A stretch of 64,000 bases of DNA from Caldilineaceae bacterium. GTDB lineage: Bacteria; Chloroflexota; Anaerolineae; Caldilineales; Caldilineaceae. The notes under the pieces were generated by a model that saw nothing but the letters and a program-made list of their open reading frames with translations, was not told the origin of the DNA and searched no databases. Below, one piece after another: positions 54,501-63,500 of this stretch. Position numbers and translations under genes: made by a program. The stretch spans positions 62,001-126,000 of the forward strand of contig JACKBC010000011.1 in NCBI GenBank assembly GCA_020634755.1, written 5' to 3'. Position 1 is the first letter of the stretch, and every line of letters begins with the position of its first letter.

Positions 54501-55529
54501 AACGACGCGCTGGTCCGTTTGGGCAATGCGACATATAGCGCTGCGGAAGATGCGGGCACGCTGGCCGTAGAGGTGCAGCTCAACGCGGCGCTGGATCACC
54601 CGGTGACGGTCCATGTGGCCACCGGTGATGATACGGCCACTGCGGGCAGCGATTATGTGGCCATCAACGACGATGTAACGTTTGCCGTTGGTGAGACCAG
54701 CAAGCAACTGCTTATTCAGATTACAGATGATGCTGCGGATGAGGCGGATGAGCGCTTTACCATTGCGCTATCCGACGCGCTTGGCGCCAAGGTAACTGCG
54801 CCGGCCCAGGCTACCATTACCATTATCGACAACGACGCAGCGCTGACTGCCCAATTTAGCCAGGCCGACTATACGGCGGTGGAAGCCAGCGGCGCGGCAC
54901 CCATTTCGGTCACGTTGAGTCAGGCTTCTTCGGCGGCGGTAACGGTTGCATATACGGTTAGCGGTGGCAGCGCCAGTGCCGGTCAAGATTTTGCCGGCAG
55001 CACCGGCGTCTTGAATTTTGCGCCGGGCGAGACCACAAAATCGTTTACCGTGGCGATTACAGATGATGCCGTGGATGAAGCAGACGAAACGGTCTTCCTC
55101 TCTCTGAGCAATCCAACGGGCGCTCAGCTGGGGGCGCCTGCCCAGGCCACGTTGACCATTGTAGATGATGAGGCGGCGCCGCTCGTTCAGTTTGAAAGCT
55201 CATTCCTGGGCGTGCCGGAAGACGGTGCACTTTTCACTTTTGAAGTGACATTGAGCAGTGCGTCTGATATGACAATTACCGTCGAATATGGCAGCACAGG
55301 GTTGTCTGGCCAGGACCTGAATGGAGCCGTTAGCGGCGTGCTCACCTTTGCGCCGGGCCAAACCAGCCAGACTGTTACCATCAATACCACTGAGCTGGCG
55401 TCCGATCTGCAAACGGGCATTACCGTGCAGCTGCTCAACGCCATTAACGCTACGCTGGGCAGCCAGAGCAGCACTACCTTAATTTTTGCCAACGCGCCGC
55501 GCATTTACCTACCGCTGATTGAACAATGA
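51510..55529 (+). CDS. Giant secreted protein: shared N-terminal module, eight Calx-beta domains, LPLI tail
   Basis: A 1339-residue exported protein. The signal peptide ends near residue 36 (core LITLFMALAIGISTPAFA). The shared module (~40-440) shows ESKLWWNDGYWWASMW and DTKADALWDAGSGKLYVVSH. Eight Calx-beta repeats follow (~444-1330); the last lacks the standard DGTA loop (STGLSGQDLNGAVSG), as often in terminal repeats. It ends RIYLPLIEQ. The stop codon overlaps the start of the next gene (ATGA), so both are translated from one message. Likely cell-surface or matrix protein needing calcium. The ribosome-binding site is AGTAGG. Confidence 0.88.
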   Translation: MFHFARLKLNIWPISGGLITLFMALAIGISTPAFAQTDIGYQSSFKYPSGIGSNGEVTAEKPESKLWWNDGYWWASMWSNDGNAYHIFRLKWSDQSWEDTGVELDNRSDTKADALWDAGSGKLYVVSHIWTQTGNSASAGDRGELFRCGYSGGVYSLDSGFPVEVNQATTEALVIAKDSTGTLWVTYVENSKVMINYTGGGDDTNWGTPIQLPVGGDSDVDSDDLSSIVSYDGHIGVMWSSQKSGAKMYFAVHKDGDGNTSNDWASVSAYTPSGDDHISLRSLQSDSAGKVFAAVKTSFSSSSNPPKPFMVVLACTAGDCSTANNWSAHTAYMTDEGNPTRPILLLDTSNREVYMFVRVQYDGSSGAIYYKKSSLDNISFESGLGTPFIKFADMTKTNDPTSTKQTVNSSTELVVLASDRGKRYYLHNCISLSGAADCTQGGQPAFSFGSATYSVAENGGGVSVEVRLSSPVATSATIEYATGDGAATAGSDYTAASGTLTFASGETGKTFLVPILDDAPDEADETISLTLQNATGALLGTPATATVTIIDDDPNVQIASAVYSAAEGAGVITADVIMSTAPSQQVTVDCALSGGTATVGDDYVDATGTLTFAPGETQKNVQITIQNDALDEDDETFTLTLNNPTNAQLGTISSAIMTIVDDDPSPTVQFENASYTAAEDAGLMTANVLLSVASSRPITVSYATADGTATAGSDYTAASGTLIFAPGETSRAVQINIGEDALHEADETVMLVLSNPVNATLGSVNPATLTIMDNDAAPAVQLGSSDFVANEASASATISVVLSASAGQTVTVDVTPGGGSATAESDYVGGAITAQFAPGETIQFVTLTLIDDSMDEVDETVQLALSNANGAELGALTSGQLTIVDDDLPPTVQFAQTTFEAGEASGTANVTVTLSTASGKPVSVAYATSDGTAKADADYTAVSGSVNFAPGETSKAISVPILDDLLDEGDETLALTLSNPTNATLGAVTNAVLTITDNDALVRLGNATYSAAEDAGTLAVEVQLNAALDHPVTVHVATGDDTATAGSDYVAINDDVTFAVGETSKQLLIQITDDAADEADERFTIALSDALGAKVTAPAQATITIIDNDAALTAQFSQADYTAVEASGAAPISVTLSQASSAAVTVAYTVSGGSASAGQDFAGSTGVLNFAPGETTKSFTVAITDDAVDEADETVFLSLSNPTGAQLGAPAQATLTIVDDEAAPLVQFESSFLGVPEDGALFTFEVTLSSASDMTITVEYGSTGLSGQDLNGAVSGVLTFAPGQTSQTVTINTTELASDLQTGITVQLLNAINATLGSQSSTTLIFANAPRIYLPLIEQ

Positions 55530-58500
55530 AAAGAAATGTAGTACGCCATATCCAACGGAACACGAAAGGCATTTTGCGCACGATTATGGCCGGGATAGAG
55601 CTGTCAGGTTTGCCAAAGCTGACAGCTCTGGAATACCGTCCGTCCCGTCAACTTTTCAATCGGCGGGCGCTCTTCTTTGGCCTGCGGCTGCTGCTGATTA
55701 GCCAGTTTTTGCTGCCGGCCATGGGTACGCCTGTACCGCTGTATGCTGTCCAGACCGCGCCCGCGGCCGACTTTGGCGCCGATGTGGAAGCCGGGCTGGC
55801 CCTGCTACTCGTGCAATTTCACGATGCCTCGACCGGTGCGCCCACCAGTTGGCAATGGGACTTTGGCGATGGTTCAGTCTCGACGGTGCAGCATCCCAGC
55901 CACGTTTACACGACGCCGGGCGCTTACAGCGTCACCCTGCGCGTGAGCAATAGCGGCGGCGCCGATGCCACGCAGCGCAAAAACCTGATCATTGCCAATG
56001 CGCCGCTGGTGCATGACATTGCGCCTGAGGATCTGCCCTGGGGCGAGAAGCAGATCTACATTCCGCTTGTGCAGCTGCCGGCAGTGGAACCGCTGGCGCA
56101 AGCCGCGGCCGCGCCCAATACCCCATCTCTGCAAAGTCCGGCCAATGGCGCCACCGGCATCTCCAATCCCACCGCTGCGCTGGAAGCCTGCGTCTCCGAC
56201 CCAGATGGTGGTAATCTAACCGTGACCTTTTATGGGCGCGACATTTCGCCCATCAGCGTGCCCGATTTTGTGATTGCGGCGCTACCGGATACGCAGTTTT
56301 ACTACGGCTACAATGGTGAAAAGGTCATGTTTCAGGATCAGGTGGACTGGATTGTTTCCAATAAAGCCAGCCGCAATATTGTCTTTGTGTCACATCTGGG
56401 CGATGTGGTGCAGGATGGCAGCGTGCTCGGAACCACTGGTGATTCCAGTTTGGATGGTAAAGCGGAGGACCAGTGGGCTTATGCCGACCAGGTCATGGCC
56501 GCCGTTGAAAACCCCACCACGACCGGTCTGCCGGATGGCATGCCCTATGGCATTGCCGTGGGCAATCACGACCAGGTGGCGTCTGGCAGTGACCCCAGCA
56601 AGACGCAGCTCTACAACCAATATTTTGGCATTAGCCGCTTCTCCGGTCGCAGCTATTATGGCGGCCATTATGGCTCGGATAACGACAACAGCTATCAGCT
56701 CTTCTCTGTGGGCGATTTGGACTTTATTGCCATTGCGCTGGAGTTTGACACGGGGCGACCGAGCGCCACATTCACATGGGTCAACTCGCTGCTGGATGCG
56801 CATCCGGATCGCTGGGCCATTGTGTCGGCGCACGAGATTCTGCATCCTTCGCAGGGATTGCGTCCGCAGGGCCAGGCCATTTGGAATGCCGTCAAAGCGC
56901 ATCCCAACGTCTTTTTGATGCTCTCTGGCCATCACAGCGGGGAAAACGACATTACCGAGACCGGCTATGGCGGGAATAAGGTTAATGTATTACTTTCGGA
57001 TTATCAAGGGCGCAACGATGGCGGTGCCGGCTGGATGCGCTACATGGAATTCAGCGGCTCCAGCAGCACCATGACCACCCATACCTATTCGCCTTATCTC
57101 AATCAGTCAGAAAACGACTCTAATAGCCTCTTCGACGTTTCTTGGGATACGCCCGCCGCCGACTCATTCCGCCGACCGTTTGAGATTATCGGTCAAAAAA
57201 GCACTGCCTCTGGTTCATGTACCGGCGTAAATTGGAGCGGGCTGCAAACCAATCATGAGTACGAATGGTATGTGGGTGTTTCCGACACGCCAAACGATCT
57301 GGATGTGGACCAGGTTTTCAGCAGCCACAATACGTTTGAGACGGCAAATGTCAACGCGCTCAACTTTAGCGCCTCCAATTATGAGAAAGCTGAAAATGGC
57401 GGTTCGGCTACCATTACCGTCAACCTCAACCGCGTGGACAACAGTCCGGTCACGGTCCAGTATGCCACGAGTAACGGCACGGCTGCATCGGGCAGTGACT
57501 ACACTGCAACCAGCGGTACGCTCAACTTTGGCGCCGGTGAAACCAGTAAAACATTTACCGTCAGCATTCTCGACGACAGCATCTACGAAGGTGACGAAGT
57601 TATCAATCTGACCTTGAGCAACCCGACCAACGCCGGCGTGGGCGCCGCGTCCGCCACGTTGACGATTACCGAGGATGAAGTTGAACCGGTGGTCAAGCTC
57701 TCTGCGTCAACCTATGCCATCAATGAAAATGACGGTTCGCTGTCCGTAGATGTGCTGCTGGACAAAGCAGTGGCGGTGGCAAGCTCCGTCCAGTATGCCA
57801 CCAGCAACGGTACGGCCGCTAATACCGGCGATTACACGTCACAAAGTGGTACATTGACCTTTAATCCCGGTGAAACCAGCAAGTCGATCGTCATTCCCAT
57901 TGTGGACAACGGCACGGCTGAATCTACCGAAACGTTCAATCTGGCGCTTTCCAATCCGGGCAACGCCACGTTGGGTTCACCCGCCAGCGCCACGGTAACC
58001 ATCATCGATGACGACAGCACGCTGGTGCAGTTCAGCAATACGGTGTTAAGCGTGGATGAAGACGCTGCCAGCGCCACCGTTGCGGTTCAACTGAATAGCG
58101 CGGCGACAGTCCAAGTAGAAGTTGATTACGCCATCGCCAATGGGACGGCCCAATCCGGCAGCGACTATAGCGCCAGCAACGGTACGCTCACCTTTGCGCC
58201 GGGCGAAACCAGCAAATCGTTTGCGGTGACCATTGCTGATGATGCCGTTGACGAATTGGACGAAACGGTGCTGCTGACGCTCAGCAACGCCAGCAATGCG
58301 ACGTTGGGCGCCAACGCCAACGCCACGCTGACCATTGTGGATAACGACGCGGCGCTGCTCCAATTTAGCGGCGGCAGCTATAGCGTGGCGGAAGCCGCCA
58401 GCGCAGGCGCCGTCATCGCCGTGGAATTAACCACACCATCGGACCGCACGGTGATGGTCGACTATGCCACGGCCGATGATACAGCCACTGCTGGTGACGA

Positions 58501-60412
58501 TTACACCGCCGGCAGCGATACGCTCACCTTTGCCCCGGGCCAAACCAGCAAGACGTTCACGGTGATCCCCATTGATGATCGGCTGGTGGAGGAGAGCGAA
58601 CAGATAGCCCTTTCTCTGGCTAATCCGCAGAATGCCGCATTGGGGACGCCCGCCACCGCCCAGCTCACGCTGGTGGATGATGATGTGGTGGCCCTCAGTT
58701 TTGCACAGACCGATTACAGCGTAAATGAGGGGGATGGTCAGGCTCAAATTAGCGTACAGCTTAGTTCGCCAGCGTCGGAAGCAGTAACGGTGAGCTATGC
58801 CACGGTAGATGCGACGGCCGGCGCCGGTGATGATTATACCGCCAGCAGCGGCCTGTTGACCTTTGCGCCGGGCCAAACCAGTCAGTCATTTAGCGTGTCG
58901 ATTTTGGACGATCAGCTGGACGAAAGCGATGAAAGCGTGTCGTTGCTATTGAGCAGCCCGACCAATGCGGAGCTGGGTACGTCAAGCAGCGCCACGTTGA
59001 CCATTGTCGATGATGATGAAGTGCTAGTGCGGCTTGGCGCCGCCAGTTATGTGGTGGATGAAGATGGTGAGATTGCCGTATCGGTTACCCTGAGCGCCCC
59101 ATCATTGCAGACGATTGTGGTTGATTATGCCACGGCGGACGATACTGCCGTGGCCGGTGAAGATTACGCGGCCAGCAGCGGCGCGCTCACCTTTGCGCCG
59201 GGCGAAACCAGCAAAACAATTCCTCTTGCGCTCATCGACGACGCGTTTGACGAGCCAGTTGAAAGCTTTACGCTCATGTTAAGTAATCCGCAAAATGGCC
59301 TGTTGGGAGCGCCTGCTGGCGCCAACATGACCATTGTGGATAACGATGTGGTGCGCATTGAGTTTACGCGCGCCACGTATGATGTGGATGAGGATATGGG
59401 GCCAGCTACCATTGAGGTATCGCTGACCACGCCATCGGTCAATTCCGTTACTGTCGATTTTGCGACGAGTGACGAGTCGGCCGCGGGCGGCAGTGACTAT
59501 ACGCCCACCAGCGGTACGCTCACTTTTGCGCCGGGCGAAACGCTGCAATCGTTCAGTGTGCCAATCTTGGATGACGCCTTGGAAGAAGACAATGAGTCGG
59601 TGACGCTGACGCTGAGCAATGCCCAAAATGGCGCATTGGGTACCCAAGCCGCGGCCGAGTTGCTTATTTTGGATGACGAGCGCGTTTCGGTGCAGTTTGG
59701 CGAACCAAGTTATGCCACAACCGAGGGCGCCGGCTCGGTGGACCTGGATGTTGTGCTTTCTGCGCCTTCTGCGCTGGCGGTTACTGTTGAGTATGCCGTA
59801 ACCGGCGGCACAGCCAAGTCTGACGCCGATTATTTGCCCGCGGCAGGTGTGCTCACCTTTGCGCCGGGCGAAACGCACAAAACGGTGACGGTTGAAATTC
59901 AGGACGATACGCTCGACGAGTCCGACGAGACGATAGTTCTTTCTTTGCAAAATCCATCCAATGCCAACCTGGGCCTTACCACCTCCACCGTGCTAATCAT
60001 TGGGGATGATGATGAGTTCCCGGTTGTGCAGCTCACGCAGCCATCCTATCGGCCCGCGTCCGATGCTTCTGGTGGGTTGTTGACCTTTGGCCTTAAATTG
60101 AGCCACGGGTCTGCCATGGCGGTGAGCGTGGACTATCGCATTGATGAAGCGCGCATAGCGGCTGAAGAAGGCGTCTCTCTGAATAGCGCGCTGCGCACTG
60201 AGTTACCGCTGACCGGTACCATTGACATTGCGCCCGGCGCCACCAGCTCGCAGGTCGAGCTGGAACTGGACCTGAGTGCGTTTGTCAATGCCAATACACC
60301 GCTGGAAGTAACGCTGACCGGCGCCATTAATGCGGCATTGGCTTCAGACAATAGCCTGCCGATTATTGTAACGAGTACCCAACGATTGTATTTGCCGCTG
60401 ATTGAGCGGTAA
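55526..60412 (+). CDS. Giant secreted metallophosphoesterase with PKD, nine Calx-beta domains and LPLI tail
   Basis: A 1628-residue exported protein. A long charged N-region (~46 residues) precedes a signal core (FFGLRLLLISQFLLPAMG, ~50-68). A PKD domain (~80-155, WQWDFGDGSVS ... HVYTTPGAYSVTLRV) is followed by IYIPLVQ (177-183), a tail-like sequence. A calcineurin-type metallophosphoesterase (~245-480) has DTQFY, SHLGDVVQDG, VGNHDQ, SAHEILH and SGHHSGEN. Nine Calx-beta repeats (~610-1600; last divergent) end in RLYLPLIER. It is translationally coupled to the gene before it (four-base overlap). It may hydrolyse extracellular phosphate esters; the substrate is unknown. Confidence 0.88.
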   Translation: MKRNVVRHIQRNTKGILRTIMAGIELSGLPKLTALEYRPSRQLFNRRALFFGLRLLLISQFLLPAMGTPVPLYAVQTAPAADFGADVEAGLALLLVQFHDASTGAPTSWQWDFGDGSVSTVQHPSHVYTTPGAYSVTLRVSNSGGADATQRKNLIIANAPLVHDIAPEDLPWGEKQIYIPLVQLPAVEPLAQAAAAPNTPSLQSPANGATGISNPTAALEACVSDPDGGNLTVTFYGRDISPISVPDFVIAALPDTQFYYGYNGEKVMFQDQVDWIVSNKASRNIVFVSHLGDVVQDGSVLGTTGDSSLDGKAEDQWAYADQVMAAVENPTTTGLPDGMPYGIAVGNHDQVASGSDPSKTQLYNQYFGISRFSGRSYYGGHYGSDNDNSYQLFSVGDLDFIAIALEFDTGRPSATFTWVNSLLDAHPDRWAIVSAHEILHPSQGLRPQGQAIWNAVKAHPNVFLMLSGHHSGENDITETGYGGNKVNVLLSDYQGRNDGGAGWMRYMEFSGSSSTMTTHTYSPYLNQSENDSNSLFDVSWDTPAADSFRRPFEIIGQKSTASGSCTGVNWSGLQTNHEYEWYVGVSDTPNDLDVDQVFSSHNTFETANVNALNFSASNYEKAENGGSATITVNLNRVDNSPVTVQYATSNGTAASGSDYTATSGTLNFGAGETSKTFTVSILDDSIYEGDEVINLTLSNPTNAGVGAASATLTITEDEVEPVVKLSASTYAINENDGSLSVDVLLDKAVAVASSVQYATSNGTAANTGDYTSQSGTLTFNPGETSKSIVIPIVDNGTAESTETFNLALSNPGNATLGSPASATVTIIDDDSTLVQFSNTVLSVDEDAASATVAVQLNSAATVQVEVDYAIANGTAQSGSDYSASNGTLTFAPGETSKSFAVTIADDAVDELDETVLLTLSNASNATLGANANATLTIVDNDAALLQFSGGSYSVAEAASAGAVIAVELTTPSDRTVMVDYATADDTATAGDDYTAGSDTLTFAPGQTSKTFTVIPIDDRLVEESEQIALSLANPQNAALGTPATAQLTLVDDDVVALSFAQTDYSVNEGDGQAQISVQLSSPASEAVTVSYATVDATAGAGDDYTASSGLLTFAPGQTSQSFSVSILDDQLDESDESVSLLLSSPTNAELGTSSSATLTIVDDDEVLVRLGAASYVVDEDGEIAVSVTLSAPSLQTIVVDYATADDTAVAGEDYAASSGALTFAPGETSKTIPLALIDDAFDEPVESFTLMLSNPQNGLLGAPAGANMTIVDNDVVRIEFTRATYDVDEDMGPATIEVSLTTPSVNSVTVDFATSDESAAGGSDYTPTSGTLTFAPGETLQSFSVPILDDALEEDNESVTLTLSNAQNGALGTQAAAELLILDDERVSVQFGEPSYATTEGAGSVDLDVVLSAPSALAVTVEYAVTGGTAKSDADYLPAAGVLTFAPGETHKTVTVEIQDDTLDESDETIVLSLQNPSNANLGLTTSTVLIIGDDDEFPVVQLTQPSYRPASDASGGLLTFGLKLSHGSAMAVSVDYRIDEARIAAEEGVSLNSALRTELPLTGTIDIAPGATSSQVELELDLSAFVNANTPLEVTLTGAINAALASDNSLPIIVTSTQRLYLPLIER

Positions 60413-60462
60413 AGTTTTTCCAAAAAATGAGACACGCCTTTCAGTCACGCTGTGGTTGTTTT

Positions 60463-60514
60463 CAAAACCGAAGTTTGCTGCAGACAATCAAAGAGAGCGC
60501 AAACTTCGGTTTTG
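60463..60514 (+). terminator. Perfect 16-bp hairpin after the metallophosphoesterase gene
   Basis: CAAAACCGAAGTTTGC (60463-60478) and its exact complement (60499-60514) with a 20-base loop. The 3' arm ends in TTTT, so it may terminate the giant-gene transcript; it is also a palindrome of the kind dispersed in this genome. The following AGCCAAATGGTATAA resembles the flank of Rpt-3 copy 1 (15463-15478). Confidence 0.6.
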
Positions 60515-60548
60515 AAACAGAGCCAAATGGTATAAGTATGGGAGAAAC

Positions 60549-63500
60549 ATGAAGACCCCGAATCTATTTGTAGGCCGACACGGCTGGCGCGTTTTGGTCT
60601 GTGTCCTATTGCTATTCTCGATTTTTAGCCTGGTGGGTAGCTCCGCTTTGCAAGCTGCCGACGCCGTGGATGCAGGTTATCGCACCTTTTCGTTTGGCTC
60701 TACCTGCAATTCGACGCCCACCGGTGAAAAGCCGGAAAGCAAGCTCTGGATTCACGATGGCTATTGGTGGGGCAGCTTGTGCAACGGCGGCGCCAATGAG
60801 TATCACATCTGTCGGCTTGATCTCTCCACGCAGGATTGGATCGATACCCAAACCGTGCTTGACGATCGGCCCAGTTCCAAGGCCGATGTGCTGTGGGATG
60901 CCGCCAGCCAAAAGCTCTATGTGGTCTCCCATGTCTTTACCACCAGCGGTGCATCCACCTCCTCATCATCGGATTGGGGTCGGTTATATCGCTACAGCTA
61001 CAATGCCGGCAATAAAACGTACGTGCTGGATTCAGGTTTCCCCGTCAACGTTACGCGCGGCAAATCAGAGACGCTGACCATTGCCAAAGACGCCACGGGC
61101 CAACTGTGGGTGACCTATGTTGAGGGCAGCAAGGTGATGGTCAACCACAGCCGCAACGGCAACGATGCCGACTGGGGGACGCCGTACCAATTGCCGGTCA
61201 ACGGCTCCAATGTTTCCAGCGACGATATTTCCGCCATTATTGCTTATGAAAATTACATTGGCATTATGTGGAGCAACCAGTCTGCCAAGATTATGTACTT
61301 TGCGCGCCATGATAGCAACAATGCCGATGACCAAAGCTGGCAGAGCGTCAGCGCCTATAACCCGGGCGGCAGCGGGGCCGATGACCACATCAACCTAAAG
61401 ACGCTGCAATCGGATAGCGCCGGCCGCATTTTTGCCGTCACCAAAACCTCGTTCTCATCGGCGACCGATCCGCTGATTTTGCTGCTTGTGTGTAGCGGAC
61501 CGCCCTGTACGTCGCCCAACCAGTGGAGCGCGCATTTGGTCTACACCGAGGGCAATGGCGATACGCGCCCCATTCTGCTCATCGACACCGATCATCGCGA
61601 ACTGCACGTTTTTACCACGAACACGGGCAGCGGTGGTGAGATCCGCCACAAGACGAGCAGCCTGGATAGCATCTCCTTTCCAGCCGGCGAAGGCGACCTC
61701 TTCATTGGGCAAAGCGGCGACAATAAGATCAACAATCCGACGTCCACCAAGCAGAACGTCAACGCTGCATCTGGCATTGTGGTGTTGGCCAGCAGCCAAA
61801 CAACCGATTACTACTATCACAACTATATCGACCTGGGCGGTGGTAGCGGCGGCGGTGGTGGACCCACCAATCAGCCGCCCGTGGTCAGCGCCGGTCCCGA
61901 CCAGGCGGTTACGCTGCCCGCCGCAGCCACCCTGTCCGGCGTAGCCAGCGACGACGGCCTGCCCAACCCGCCGGCCTCTTTGATCACCACCTGGAGCCAG
62001 CAGAGCGGACCCGGCAGCGTCACGTTTGCCAACGCCAATAGCGCCAACACCACGGCCAGCTTTACGCAGGCGGGCACATATGTTTTGCGGCTCACGGCCA
62101 ATGACGGCAGCCTTACCAGCTTTGACGAAGCCACAATCACCGTCAACGACGCCAGTGGTGGCGGTGGTGCGAGCGCGCTGACCTTTGCGGCTGTAGCTGA
62201 CGCCCTGGTCAAATCTTCCAGCGCCACCAGCAACTATGGAGCCGATAGCGTGCTGCGTCTGCGCGGCGGCAGCGAGCCGCTCTACAACAGCTATCTACAG
62301 TTCAACGTCAGTGGTCTCAGCGGCGCCGTGCAGAGCGCCAAATTGCGCCTGTACGTGACCGATGGCAGCGATGTCGGCGGCGCCGTCTATGCTGTTTCCA
62401 ACAACGGCAGCGACAACGCGCTGTGGACCGAAGGCGGCGTCACGTGGGCCAATGCACCGGTAATCAGCGGCGGCCCGCTCACGACACTGGGCGCCATCAA
62501 TGCCGATCAGTGGGCTGAATATGACGTGACCGCCGCCATTAGCGGCAACGGCCTCTTCTCGTTTGGCTTGAATACGTCGTCTAGCAACAGCGCCTACTTT
62601 AGTTCCAGAGAGGGAGCCAACCCGCCCCAACTGGTGATAACGGTGGACAGCGGCAGCGGCGGTGGGCCCACCAACCAGCCGCCCACGGTAAATGCCGGTG
62701 CGGACCAAACGATTACGCTGCCCAGCGGCGCGACATTGGCCGGCGTGGTCAACGATGATGGCGTATCGGGCCCGTTGACTCAGAGCTGGAGCCAGGTCAG
62801 CGGTCCGGGCGCGGCCAGCTTTGCCAACGCCAATCAGCTCGACACGGCGGTCACCTTCCCGGCGGCGGGCGCATACGTGCTGCGGCTGACGGCCAATGAT
62901 GGCGAATACACAATCAGCGATGATGTCACCATTACGGTCAACGAGGCGTCGGCTGCCAATCAGCCGCCCACGGTAAATGCCGGTGCGGACCAAACGATTA
63001 CGCTGCCCAGCGGCGCGACATTGGCCGGCGTGGTCAACGATGATGGCGTATCGGGCCCGTTGACTCAGAGCTGGAGCCAGGTCAGCGGTTCGGGCGCGGC
63101 CAGCTTTGCCAACGCCAATCAGCTCGACACGGCGGTCACCTTGCCGGCGGCGGGCGCATACGTGCTGCGGCTGACGGCCAATGATGGTGAGTACACAATC
63201 AGCGATGATGTCACCATTACGGTCAACGCAGCGCCCGGTGGCGGCAGCAGCGGTGAACTTACCTTTACGGCCGCGGCCGATGCATTGGTCAAGTCCTCTA
63301 GCGCCACGCGCAACTACGGGGCATATAACTATCTCCGGCTGCGCGGGGGCAACCAACCTTTATATAACAGCTATGTGCAATTCAACGTCGCCGGTGTGAG
63401 CGGCGCCGTGCAGAGCGCCAAACTGCGTTTGTATGTAACCGATGGCAGCGATGTGGGCGGCTCAGTATATGCTGTTTCCAACAATGGCAGCAACGGCGCG

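Noticed and set aside
51129..60409. LPXTG-type sortase signal reading of the LPLI tails
   Set aside because: No Thr-Gly, no hydrophobic helix and no basic tail follow; the motif is at the very C-terminus. No sortase gene is present in the window.
62295..63356. 353-codon minus-strand open frame within the last giant gene
   Set aside because: It mirrors the duplicated PKD/DNRLRE coding DNA and repeats itself only because the sense strand does.
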